A stretch of 64,000 bases of DNA from Micromonospora sp. MP36 (GTDB lineage: Bacteria > Actinomycetota > Actinomycetes > Mycobacteriales > Micromonosporaceae), in contig NZ_VSFA01000003.1 of assembly GCF_008119785.1 (NCBI RefSeq), forward strand, positions 231,953 through 295,952. Direction: 5' to 3'. How positions within the stretch are numbered: the stretch's first letter is position 1; every line of letters begins with the position of its first letter. Below are positions 8,816 through 17,150 of this stretch, piece by piece. The position numbers and the translations under genes are program-made. The notes under the pieces were generated by a model. That model searched no databases. It was not told the DNA's origin and worked only from the letters and a program-made list of their open reading frames with translations.

Positions 8816-8874
8816 CCGGTTCGCCGATGTGGCGGTGTCGGTCCGCCGCCAACACCACCACATCGCCGACCCGG
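8816..8874. terminator. Imperfect bidirectional terminator between convergent genes
   Basis: A 17-base arm at 8816-8832 pairs with 8858-8874 (15 of 17), with a smaller GGCGG/CCGCC stem inside. It lies between the convergent PPTase and GntR genes. Confidence 0.5.
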
Positions 8875-8900
8875 CGGAGAGCTCCGAGCACGCCGGAGGC

Positions 8901-9644
8901 TCAGCGGATGCCCACGAAGAAGCGGGTCTGGTCGCTGCGGTGCAGCGCGTAGTAGGCCTCGAACCGGGTGCCGTCCCGCAGCCAGGCCACGGACTCGATG
9001 CCGAGCAGGGGCGTCGAGGTGGTGACTTCGAGCAGCGAGGCATCCTCGGGCTCGGGGAAGACGGCTTCGATCCAGCGGTCGGCACCGACGGGCTCCAACC
9101 CGTACCGGCGGCGCAGCACGTCGTACAGCGACTGGTTCTCCAGCACGGCGCGCTCCAGGCCGGGCACCAGCCGGGCCGGCAGCGCGGTGTCGACGAGCAG
9201 CCAGGGCTGGCCGTCGACGCGCCGGAGTCGGCGCATCCGCACGACCGGCTCGCCCGCCGGGATCTGCAGGAGGTCGGCCTCGCGCTGGTCGGCCGCGCCG
9301 AGGCTCTGGCCGATGGTGTGGGTGGTGACCCGGCGGCCCGACTCCCGCAGGTCGTCGGCGGAGCCGGACACGGAGCCGACGAAGCGCAGCTCGGTCTTGC
9401 GGGGGGCGACGAAGGCGCCCCGCCCCTTGACCTTGTAGATCATCCGTTGCTGGACGAGTTCGCGCAGCGCCTCCCGGACGACCGTGCGGGAGACGCCGTA
9501 AAGGTCGGTCAGTTCGGCCTCGGACGGCAACGGCTGGTCCGGCGCGATCTCGCCGGCCTCGATCTGGCCGCGCAGCTCCCGCATCAGCTGCATCCAGAGC
9601 GGCTCGCTCCCGTCCCGGGTGAGCCGCCGGTAGGTCATCGTCAT
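8901..9644 (-). CDS. GntR-family (HutC/UTRA subfamily) transcriptional regulator
   Basis: A 247-residue regulator: winged helix-turn-helix at about residues 12-75 (PLPSEAELTDLYGVSRTVVREALRELV) and a UTRA ligand-binding domain after it (EPVVRMRRLRRVDGQPW, then the closing strands). UTRA domains bind small sugars or phosphorylated metabolites. The ATG at 9644 has AAGGA 6 bases upstream. The gene diverges from the sugar/polyol operon at 9921, and palindromes of the type expected for this family lie between them, so it is the likely local repressor. Confidence 0.85.
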   Translation of the reverse strand: MTMTYRRLTRDGSEPLWMQLMRELRGQIEAGEIAPDQPLPSEAELTDLYGVSRTVVREALRELVQQRMIYKVKGRGAFVAPRKTELRFVGSVSGSADDLRESGRRVTTHTIGQSLGAADQREADLLQIPAGEPVVRMRRLRRVDGQPWLLVDTALPARLVPGLERAVLENQSLYDVLRRRYGLEPVGADRWIEAVFPEPEDASLLEVTTSTPLLGIESVAWLRDGTRFEAYYALHRSDQTRFFVGIR

Positions 9645-9692
9645 GGACTTCCTTCCCCATCGACCGGATACAGCATGCCACGACCATCCGGC

Positions 9693-9830
9693 CCTGTCAT
9701 GACAGGCTTCGGGCCGAGTTGCCACGCCGAGCGCCGGATCGATACGGGAACGTAACCGCCATCACTGTGACTTGGAACACGTTTGTCATCAAGCTCTAGC
9801 GCGCCTGTCACTACAGGTCTGTAATGACTG
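9693..9830. promoter_or_regulatory. Cluster of GntR-type operators in the divergent intergenic region
   Basis: A perfect 14-bp palindrome CCTGTCATGACAGG is at 9693-9706, a near copy CCTGTCACTACAGG at 9804-9817, and a third, CTGTAATGACTG, at 9819-9830. They share the core TGT-N4-ACA expected for HutC-type GntR proteins (GT-N-AT-N-AC). One site sits near the gntR start and two near the operon start, so a DNA loop or dual control is possible. Confidence 0.6.
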
Positions 9831-9920
9831 CACCTCACCGCAGCCCCCCGCCGCGGTCGGCTGACTGAGCACGTCCACTCCCGCCCCGGCGGGTTTTCGC
9901 TCTCTCTGGAGGCCCCCACC

Positions 9921-11021
9921 ATGCGTACCCATCCCCCGTCCCGGCGACGGCGCACCGCCGTCGCGGCCGCGCTCGTCGCGGCCGTCGCGGTCACCGCGAC
10001 CGGCTGCGGCTCCGGCGCGAGCGGCGGCAACGCCAAGAGCGGCGACAAGCCGTTCATCGCGCTGAGCAACGGATTCATCGGCAACGGCTGGCGGCAGACG
10101 ATGATCGCCAAGTTCGAGGCCGCCGCCACCAAGGCCCAGAACGACGGGCTGATCAGCAAGTTCAAGGTCGTCAACGCCCCCGGCGAGAACTCCGCCACCG
10201 AGCAGGTCGCGCAGATCAAGAGCCTGCTGCTGCAGAAGCCGGACGCGCTGCTGATCGACCCGGCGTCGCCGACCGCGCTCAAGCCCGTCATCCAGCAGGC
10301 CTGCGACGCCGGCATCAAGGTCGTCGTCTTCGACTCGGCGATCGACGCCCCCTGCGCCCACGTGCTGCTCAACAGCTTCAAGGACTGGGCGACGGCCGCG
10401 GCCGAGCCGCTGGTCAAGGGCATCGGCGGCAAGGGCACGGTCATCGTCAGCCGAGGCGTGGTCGGCTCCCAGCCCGAGGCGGAGATGTACCAGACCACGC
10501 AGGACATCCTGGCCAAGAACCCGGACGTCAAGGTCGCCGCGACCGTCAACGGGATGTGCGACGGCGCCAAGGCGCAGAAGGCCGTGCTCGGGGTGCTGTC
10601 GAGCGTGCCGAAAGTCGACGGGGTCATCGGCTGCGGTGACGGTTACGGCGTCGCCCAGGCCTTCCCCACCGCCGGCAAGCCGGTCCCGGCCGTCACCTTC
10701 GAGACCAACGGCCGCGCGCTGAAGTACTGGCAGGACAGCAAGCTCGACAACGGCTCGGTCGCGGTCATGTCCGACCCGGGCCAGTCGGTCGCCGCGCTGT
10801 GGGAGGCGATCGACCTGCTCGACGGCAAGGACGTCCCGAAGGAAATGACCTTCCCGATCGTGCTGGTGGAGCAGAAGGACGTCGCCGCGTGGGCCGGCGT
10901 GCTGAAGCCCGACGAGTACGCCGCCTGGCCGTGGACGCAGGAGCTGTTCCGTCAGCAGGTCGAGGCCGTGAAGAGCGGCGCGGCCCCGGTGCAGCCGCCG
11001 ATCCCGACGGCCGCCGGCTGA
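9921..11021 (+). CDS. Sugar ABC transporter substrate-binding lipoprotein (RbsB/LsrB-like)
   Basis: A 366-residue periplasmic-binding-protein-fold lipoprotein: Arg-rich start, hydrophobic run, lipobox-like TATGC, then two lobes (KPFIALSNGFIGNGWRQTM opening, VVVFDSAID hinge). Such proteins capture a sugar or polyol outside the membrane for the CUT2 class of importer. GGAGG lies 8 bases before the ATG. It heads a seven-gene operon whose ATPase and permeases follow directly. Ligand unknown; LsrF and the EryB-like dehydrogenase downstream hint at a polyol or a keto-sugar. Confidence 0.85.
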   Translation: MRTHPPSRRRRTAVAAALVAAVAVTATGCGSGASGGNAKSGDKPFIALSNGFIGNGWRQTMIAKFEAAATKAQNDGLISKFKVVNAPGENSATEQVAQIKSLLLQKPDALLIDPASPTALKPVIQQACDAGIKVVVFDSAIDAPCAHVLLNSFKDWATAAAEPLVKGIGGKGTVIVSRGVVGSQPEAEMYQTTQDILAKNPDVKVAATVNGMCDGAKAQKAVLGVLSSVPKVDGVIGCGDGYGVAQAFPTAGKPVPAVTFETNGRALKYWQDSKLDNGSVAVMSDPGQSVAALWEAIDLLDGKDVPKEMTFPIVLVEQKDVAAWAGVLKPDEYAAWPWTQELFRQQVEAVKSGAAPVQPPIPTAAG

Positions 11022-11046
11022 CCCGACCGCGACCAAGGAGCGCATC

Positions 11047-12582
11047 ATGCACGTCGACAACCTGCCGGTGGGGTCGCACGCGGCCCCGCCGCAGGGCGAC
11101 CGGACGCCGTCCCCGGCACCCCCGGTCGTCACCGCACGGCGGGTGACCAGGACGTACGGGCGCACCCGGGCCCTCACCGGCGTGGACCTCGACGTCCGCG
11201 CCGGTGAGGTGCTCGGCCTCGTCGGCCACAACGGCGCCGGCAAGAGCACGCTGATGCGCGTCCTCGCCGGCCTCGAAGCCTGCGACGAGGGCACGGTCAC
11301 CGTGGGCGGGCAGGAGGCGTCGCGGGACGTGGCGCCGGGCACCGGCCCGTTTCGCGCCGTGCGGATGGCCTACCAGGAGACGTCGCTCTGCCCGGACCTC
11401 ACCGTCGCCGAGAACATCTGGGTCTCCTCCCGGCACTGCCTGCCCCGCCTGGGCTGGCGGCGGGCGGCCAGCAGGGCCGTCGCCCGCCGGCTCGACGAGA
11501 TGTTCCCGAGCCACCGGGTGGCGCCGCGGGACCGGATCGAGGACCTCTCGCTCGCCCAGCGGCAGATGGTGGAGATCGTCCGGGCGAGCCTGGTCGACCG
11601 GCTCGAGCTGCTGATCCTGGACGAGCCGACCGAGTCGCTCGGCCCGGACGCCGCGCGGTCGCTCTACGCGTACGTCCGCCGGCTCACCGCCCAGGGCACG
11701 GCCGTCCTGCTCATCTCGCACCGGATCCGGGAGGTGCTCTCGGTCGCCGACCGGGTCGCGGTGATGCGCGACGGCGCGGTCGTCGCCGAGCGCCCGGCGG
11801 CCGGCCTCGGCGAGCAGGACGTGCTCGCCCTGATGGGCGCCGAGGTGGTGGAACCCACCGCCACACCCGCGCCCGCCCGGGCCGCCGGCGAGCGGCCGGT
11901 CGTCGCCACCCTGCGCGGCGCCACCGGCCACGGCCTGCACGACGTGTCGATCACGGTGGGCCGGGGCGAGGTCGTCGGCCTGGCCGGGCTCGCCGGCCAG
12001 GGCCAGCAGCAGGTGCTGGAACGGCTGTGGCGCCCCGTGCGGCGGGACACCACGGTCGCGGGCACCCGCGCGTACGTGCCCGGTGACCGGCAGCGCTCCG
12101 GCGTCCTGCCGCTGTGGTCCGTGGCGGAGAACCTCATCGTCACCGCGATGCGCGGCCTGGCCCGGTACGGCGTACGCCGCACCGGCGCCGAGGACGTCGC
12201 GGTCCGCGACTGGGTGGACCGGCTGGCCATCCGCGGCGGCGCCGACGCGGGCATGACCGAGCTCAGCGGCGGCAACCAGCAGAAGGTCATCGTGGCCCGG
12301 GCGTTCGCCTCCACGGCTGACCTGGTCCTGCTCGACGACCCGTTCCGCGGGGTCGACGTGCACACCAAGACCGACCTCTACACGCTCATCCGGCAGGAGG
12401 CGGCCGGTGGCCGCAGCGTGGTCTGGTACTCGAGCGAGAACGCCGAGATGGCGCACTGCGACCGGGTGTACGTGCTGCGCGCCGGCCGGGTCGTCGCCGA
12501 GCTGACCGGCGCGGAGATCTCCGAGGAACGGATCATCGCCGTCTCCTTCGCCGAATCCGAGTCCACAGGAGCACAGCGATGA
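11047..12582 (+). CDS. Sugar ABC transporter, tandem ATP-binding protein (CUT2 type)
   Basis: A 511-residue protein with two nucleotide-binding domains. The first has a full Walker A (GHNGAGKST, about residues 59-67), a degenerate signature (LSLAQRQ) and Walker B (LLILDEPTES). The second has a degenerate Walker A (GLAGQGQQ) but a normal signature (LSGGNQQKV) and Walker B (LVLLDDPF). This split of intact motifs is the usual CUT2 (RbsA/AraG/LsrA) pattern. AAGGAG precedes the ATG. It overlaps the first permease gene by four bases. Confidence 0.9.
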   Translation: MHVDNLPVGSHAAPPQGDRTPSPAPPVVTARRVTRTYGRTRALTGVDLDVRAGEVLGLVGHNGAGKSTLMRVLAGLEACDEGTVTVGGQEASRDVAPGTGPFRAVRMAYQETSLCPDLTVAENIWVSSRHCLPRLGWRRAASRAVARRLDEMFPSHRVAPRDRIEDLSLAQRQMVEIVRASLVDRLELLILDEPTESLGPDAARSLYAYVRRLTAQGTAVLLISHRIREVLSVADRVAVMRDGAVVAERPAAGLGEQDVLALMGAEVVEPTATPAPARAAGERPVVATLRGATGHGLHDVSITVGRGEVVGLAGLAGQGQQQVLERLWRPVRRDTTVAGTRAYVPGDRQRSGVLPLWSVAENLIVTAMRGLARYGVRRTGAEDVAVRDWVDRLAIRGGADAGMTELSGGNQQKVIVARAFASTADLVLLDDPFRGVDVHTKTDLYTLIRQEAAGGRSVVWYSSENAEMAHCDRVYVLRAGRVVAELTGAEISEERIIAVSFAESESTGAQR

Positions 12583-13538
12583 CGAACCTCGTCGCGAGCG
12601 CACTGCCCTCGCGGGCCGGGTGGCGCCGCACCGGACCGGCCATGGTCAGCGCGGTCGCCATGGTGGCCATGATCGCGGTCTGCTCGTCGCTGCAGTCCGA
12701 GGTGCTGACCGTCCCTGGTCTCGCGCTGGTCCTCTCGACCACCGTTCCCCTGGTCATCGCGGCCCAGGCCCAGATGGTGCTGATGGCGGTCGGTGACATC
12801 GACCTCGGCATCGGCAACTTCGTCGGCCTGGTCACCGTCATCACCGCCACGAAGCTGGTCTCCTCCCCCGGCACCGGCGCGCTGCTGCTGCTCGGCCTCG
12901 TCGCCGCGTACGCGGTGCTCGGCGCGCTGATCCACCTGCGCCGGGTGCCGTCGCTGATCGCCACCCTCGGCGCCTCGTTCGTCTGGCTGGGGCTGGGGCT
13001 GTTCCTCCTGCCCACCCCGGGCGGGAGCACCCCGGAGTGGTTGGCCAGCTTCGGCTCCTGGCAGCCGGCCGGGTTCCCCGCCCCGCTGCTGCCGATCCTC
13101 GCCGTCGCCGCGCTGGTCTGGCTGCTGTCCGCCCGCAGCTCCGTCGGGGTGCGGGTCCGCGCGCTGGGCAGCAACCCGGTCGCGCTGCAACGGGCCGGCC
13201 TGCGACCGCTGGCCGCGCGGGTCGTCGCGTACGCCGTGGCCGGGGGGCTCGGCGTGCTCTCCGGGCTGGTGCTCGCCTCGCAGACCGGCGGTGGGGACGT
13301 CTCGTCCGCCAGCAGCTACACGCTGATCACGGTCGCCGCGGTGATCCTCGGCGGCGGCTCCTTCGCCGGCGGCACCGCCGTGCCATGGGGCGTCGCCATC
13401 GGCGGCATCACCCTCGGCCTGGTCAGTGTCGTCCTCAGCCTGCTCGACGTGCCGTCGAACATGCAGTCGGCCGTGCAGGGCGTGATCGTGCTGGCCGTGC
13501 TCGCCGGCCGCGTCGTGGTCGGAAAGGTGCTCCGATGA
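12579..13538 (+). CDS. Sugar ABC transporter permease 1 (RbsC family)
   Basis: A 319-residue membrane protein with about ten hydrophobic segments and the RbsC-family cytoplasmic loop (RVRALGSNPVALQRAGL, about residues 191-207), which couples to the ATPase. Start and stop codons overlap those of its neighbours (ATGA at both ends), so expression is translationally coupled. Confidence 0.88.
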   Translation: MTNLVASALPSRAGWRRTGPAMVSAVAMVAMIAVCSSLQSEVLTVPGLALVLSTTVPLVIAAQAQMVLMAVGDIDLGIGNFVGLVTVITATKLVSSPGTGALLLLGLVAAYAVLGALIHLRRVPSLIATLGASFVWLGLGLFLLPTPGGSTPEWLASFGSWQPAGFPAPLLPILAVAALVWLLSARSSVGVRVRALGSNPVALQRAGLRPLAARVVAYAVAGGLGVLSGLVLASQTGGGDVSSASSYTLITVAAVILGGGSFAGGTAVPWGVAIGGITLGLVSVVLSLLDVPSNMQSAVQGVIVLAVLAGRVVVGKVLR

Positions 13539-14554
13539 CCCTCCGTACGCTCGCCCGCCCCTGGATCTGGGGCTTCGCCGCCGCCGCGCTGGTCTGGGTC
13601 CTGATCCTGGCCATCTCCAACCAGGGCGGCGGGCAGACCGTCTCGCTCGCCCTGTCCCTGGCCCCGTACCTGGTCATCGTCGGCCTCGGCCAGATGCTGG
13701 TGATCACCGCCGGGCCGGGCAACATCGACGTGTCGGTGGCGCCGATCATCTCGCTCGCCGGGTTCGTCGCGGTCCAGGTGACCGCGACGACCGGATCGGT
13801 GCCGGTCGGCATCCTGGCCGGCATCGGGACCGGGCTGGCGGTCGCGGTGGTCAGCGTGGTGGCGATCCTCGGACTGTCCGTCCCGCCGATCATCGCCACC
13901 CTGGCCGCCGGGCTGATCGCCTCGTCGCTGACCCTGTCGCTGGCCGACGGCTTCACCGCGGTGCCCGACGACGGGCTGCGCCGGCTGCTCAACCTGCGCC
14001 CGGCCGGCGTACCCGTGCTGGCCGTCGCGGTGGCCGCGCTGACCGCGCTGGTGGTGGCGCTGCTCCGGCGCACCACGTACGGGCGCTCGCTGCTCGCGGT
14101 CGGCCAGAGCCGGCCGGCCGCGGAACGCGCTGGCGTCCCGGTCGCCCGGGTCATCGCCATCACCTACCTGGCCAGCGGCGCGCTCGCCGGGCTGGCCGGC
14201 GCGCTGCTCGCCGCCTACATCGCGCCCTCGCCCGACCTGGGCACGCGCTACCTGCTCGACTCGGTGGCCGTCGTGGTCATCGGCGGCACGCTCATCTCGG
14301 GCGGCCGGGCGGTGCCGGTCGGCATCTGGGGCAGCGCGCTCTTCTTCATCCTGCTCGACGGTCTGGTCAACCTCGTGGGCTGGAACACGGCCGCGCAGAA
14401 CCTGCTCAAGGGCGGCCTGGTGCTCTTCGTCCTCTTCCTCGCCGGGGGCGGAACGCTCCGCAACCCCGGCGCGACCACCCGATCCCGTCGACGGCTGCGA
14501 CCCGCGGCCGCGACCACCGCTGGAACTAGCACAGGAGAGAACAGCAATGGCTGA
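13535..14554 (+). CDS. Sugar ABC transporter permease 2 (RbsC family)
   Basis: A 339-residue permease, partner of the preceding one. The ATG at 13535 overlaps the previous stop. The coupling loop is [17 protein letters not shown]. The C-terminus is Arg- and Thr-rich and overlaps the aldolase gene by 8 bases. Two different permeases plus one double ATPase make a heterodimeric channel, as in the LsrACD system. Confidence 0.88.
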   Translation: MTLRTLARPWIWGFAAAALVWVLILAISNQGGGQTVSLALSLAPYLVIVGLGQMLVITAGPGNIDVSVAPIISLAGFVAVQVTATTGSVPVGILAGIGTGLAVAVVSVVAILGLSVPPIIATLAAGLIASSLTLSLADGFTAVPDDGLRRLLNLRPAGVPVLAVAVAALTALVVALLRRTTYGRSLLAVGQSRPAAERAGVPVARVIAITYLASGALAGLAGALLAAYIAPSPDLGTRYLLDSVAVVVIGGTLISGGRAVPVGIWGSALFFILLDGLVNLVGWNTAAQNLLKGGLVLFVLFLAGGGTLRNPGATTRSRRRLRPAAATTAGTSTGENSNG

Positions 14555-15431
14555 CACCGACGGTCTGCTCGACGCCCGCGACTTCGGCGGGACCGCCCCC
14601 ACGGCCACCGGCTTCCACGTCAAGGGAGCCCACGCGCAGGACTGGGGCCTGCAGAACCGGCTGTCCCGGATCTTCCGACCCGACAACGGCCGTACCGTGA
14701 TGCTGGCCTTCGACCACGGCTACTTCCTCGGGCCGATGGCCGGCCTGGAGCGGATCGACACCAACATCGCCCCGCTCGTGCCGGACGCCGACGCGATCAT
14801 GATGACCCGCGGCGCGCTGCGTACCAGCATCCCGTCGCACAGCAGCGCCGGCATCGTGCTGCGGGCCAGCGGCGGCCCGAGCGTGCTGAAGGACCTCTCG
14901 GACGAGCACATCGCCCTGGACATCGAGGACGCGGTGCGGCTCAACGCGGCGGCGCTGGCGATCCAGGTGTTCATCGGCGGGGAGCACGAGTCCCGGTCCG
15001 TGGCGAACCTGGCCGCGCTGGTGGACGCCGGGCAGCGGCACGGGATCGCGGTGCTGGGCGTCACCGCCGTGGGCAAGGACATGGTCCGCGACGCCCGCTA
15101 CTTCCGGCTCGCCACCCGGATCAGCGCGGAGATGGGCGCCCACATCGTCAAGACGTACTACGTCAACGAGGGCTTCGAGTCGGTGACCGCCAGCTGCCCG
15201 GTGCCGATCATCGTGGCCGGCGGCAAGAAGCTGCCCGAGCTCGACGCGCTGACCATGGCGTACCGGTCGATGCAGGAGGGCGCCGCGGGCGTCGACATGG
15301 GCCGCAACATCTTCCAGAGCGAGCACCCGGCCGCCATGCTGGCCGCGATCCGCGCCGTGGTGCACGACGACGCCAAGCCCGAGGACGCCTACGAGCTGTT
15401 CCGGGAGCGGTCGGCCGGTTCCGCGTCCTGA
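14547..15431 (+). CDS. LsrF-like class I aldolase/thiolase (DeoC/FbaB family)
   Basis: A 294-residue TIM-barrel enzyme that resembles E. coli LsrF along its whole length ([70 protein letters not shown]). LsrF transfers an acetyl group from 3-hydroxy-2,4-pentanedione-5-phosphate to CoA; FbaB relatives are aldolases. The Schiff-base lysine is Lys202 in HIVKTYYV. In this operon the usual LsrG isomerase and LsrR are absent and a dehydrogenase is present, so the substrate is probably not AI-2. AGGAGA precedes the ATG, which lies inside the permease gene. Confidence 0.85.
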   Translation: MADTDGLLDARDFGGTAPTATGFHVKGAHAQDWGLQNRLSRIFRPDNGRTVMLAFDHGYFLGPMAGLERIDTNIAPLVPDADAIMMTRGALRTSIPSHSSAGIVLRASGGPSVLKDLSDEHIALDIEDAVRLNAAALAIQVFIGGEHESRSVANLAALVDAGQRHGIAVLGVTAVGKDMVRDARYFRLATRISAEMGAHIVKTYYVNEGFESVTASCPVPIIVAGGKKLPELDALTMAYRSMQEGAAGVDMGRNIFQSEHPAAMLAAIRAVVHDDAKPEDAYELFRERSAGSAS

Positions 15432-15440
15432 TCATCGCCA

Positions 15441-15469
15441 GGGGTGCGGGTCCCCGGGGCCCGCACCCC
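15441..15469 (+). promoter_or_regulatory. Hairpin inside the sugar/polyol operon
   Basis: GGGGTGCGGG (15441-15450) pairs perfectly with CCCGCACCCC (15460-15469) around a 9-base loop, in the only real gap of the operon (57 bases between the LsrF-like and dehydrogenase genes). It may reduce read-through or protect the upstream mRNA end so that the two last enzymes are made in smaller amounts. Confidence 0.55.
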
Positions 15470-15488
15470 GCATCTCCGGGAGCTCCTC

Positions 15489-17150
15489 ATGTCACACCCC
15501 CAGACCGACGCCGGTGACATCGTCGATCTCGTGATCATCGGCGCCGGCGTCAACGGCCTCGCCATCGCCCGAGACGCCGCCAGCCGGGGCCTGAGCGTCG
15601 TCGTGGTCGACCGCGGGGACATCGGCGCCGGCACCACGGCCACCTCCAGCCGGCTCATCCACGGCGGCCTCAAGTACCTCGAACGCTACGACTTCACCCT
15701 GGTGCACGAGTCCATCCGCGAACGTCACCTGCTGTTCCGCACCGCGCCGCACCTGGTGCACGACTACCCCATGCTCATCCCGTTCTACGCCGGGGACAGC
15801 CGACCGGGACCGCTGATCCGCCTCGGCCTGGCCGCGTTCGACGTGCTGGCCGTGGGTCGGGGGCGCGGGCGCAGCCGGGGCCTGTCCGCCCGGGCGATCA
15901 GCCGGCGCTGGCCCCACCTGTCCCGCACCGGTCTGCGCGGCGGCGTGCTGTTCAACGACGCCCAGGTGCCGTGGGCCGAGCGCCTCTGCGTCGAGCTGCT
16001 GCTGGACGCCGAGCGGCTGGGCGCGCGGGTGCTGACCTACACCACGGTGACCGGGCTGATCGTCGAGGACCGGCGGGTGCACGGGGTGCGTATCCGGGAC
16101 GACCGGTCCGGGCATGAGGGGGAGATCCGCGGCCGGCTCACCATCAACGCGGCGGGGCCGTGGATCGACCGGATCCTCGACGGCCAGGTCGAGAGCCGGC
16201 GCCTCAACGGCGGCACCAAGGGCAGCCACATCATCATCGACCCGTTCCCGGGCGCCCCGGACACCTGCATCTTCTTCGAGGCCGCGGCGGACCAGCGACC
16301 GATCTTCATCTTCCCGTGGGAGGGCCGGTACGTCCTCGGCAGCACCGACCTCACGTACGACGGGGACCTGGACGAGGTGGTCGCCAGCGACGCCGAGATC
16401 GACTACCTGCTCACCGAGGCCAACCGGCTGTTCCCCCAGGCCGGCCTCACCCCGGACGACGTGCTCTACAGCGTCGCCGGGATCCGGCCGCTGCCCTACA
16501 CGGCCGGCGTGTCGGACAACGCCAAGATCAGCCGCGGGCACACCGTGCTCAACCACGCGCCCGCGTACCAGGGGCTGCTGACGATCATCGGCGGCAAGCT
16601 GACCACCCACCGCGCCCTCGCCGAGGACGCCACCGACGAGGCGATGAAGGTGCTCGGCCGGCCTCGGCAGCGGTGCACCACCCGGACCCGGCCGCTGCCC
16701 GGTGCCGACACCCCCGACTGGTACGCCTTCCGTGCGGACTTCCCGCGGTCGGCCACCCCGTTCACCCCGGCCCAGTCGGCCCGGCTGCTGGACATCTACG
16801 GAGTCCGGGCCCGTCGGGTGCTCGAACTCGCCGTCGCCGACCCGGCCCTGGCCGAGGTCGTGGACGAGCGGACCGGGGCGGTGGCCGCCGAGGTGGTCAT
16901 GGCCTTCCGCGAGGAACGGGCGGTGACCTTGGCCGACGTGCTGCTGCGCCGTACGCTGGTCGGCCTCGGCCCCGACATGGCGGTGTCGACGGCCCTGACC
17001 TGCGCGGACGTCGCCGTACGGCACCTCGGCTGGGACCGCGAGCGGGCCGACGCGGAGGTGGCCGCCTACCGGGCGGAGCTGCGGCGCTTCCGCCCCCGCG
17101 GATTGGACCTCGCCCCGGCGACCGGAACGAGCGACAGGAGGACGTCGTGA
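15489..17150 (+). CDS. FAD-dependent GlpD/EryB-family polyol-phosphate dehydrogenase
   Basis: A 553-residue flavoprotein: the dinucleotide-binding VIIGAGVNGLAIARDAASRG at about residues 14-33, then the GlpD signature TSSRLIHGGLKYLE, KGSHIIIDPF, and the C-terminal helical cap domain of glycerol-3-phosphate dehydrogenases. Family members oxidise glycerol-3-phosphate or, in erythritol pathways (EryB), erythritol phosphate at the membrane and feed electrons to quinone. Its place between an aldolase and an FGGY kinase gene suggests it oxidises the phosphorylated polyol made by that kinase. GGGAG lies 6 bases before the ATG. Confidence 0.85.
   Translation: MSHPQTDAGDIVDLVIIGAGVNGLAIARDAASRGLSVVVVDRGDIGAGTTATSSRLIHGGLKYLERYDFTLVHESIRERHLLFRTAPHLVHDYPMLIPFYAGDSRPGPLIRLGLAAFDVLAVGRGRGRSRGLSARAISRRWPHLSRTGLRGGVLFNDAQVPWAERLCVELLLDAERLGARVLTYTTVTGLIVEDRRVHGVRIRDDRSGHEGEIRGRLTINAAGPWIDRILDGQVESRRLNGGTKGSHIIIDPFPGAPDTCIFFEAAADQRPIFIFPWEGRYVLGSTDLTYDGDLDEVVASDAEIDYLLTEANRLFPQAGLTPDDVLYSVAGIRPLPYTAGVSDNAKISRGHTVLNHAPAYQGLLTIIGGKLTTHRALAEDATDEAMKVLGRPRQRCTTRTRPLPGADTPDWYAFRADFPRSATPFTPAQSARLLDIYGVRARRVLELAVADPALAEVVDERTGAVAAEVVMAFREERAVTLADVLLRRTLVGLGPDMAVSTALTCADVAVRHLGWDRERADAEVAAYRAELRRFRPRGLDLAPATGTSDRRTS

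Noticed and set aside
15489..17150. Calling the dehydrogenase the housekeeping GlpD for glycerol
   Set aside because: There is no GlpF or GlpK-type gene nearby, and its operon partners are a sugar importer, an LsrF-like enzyme and a different FGGY kinase.
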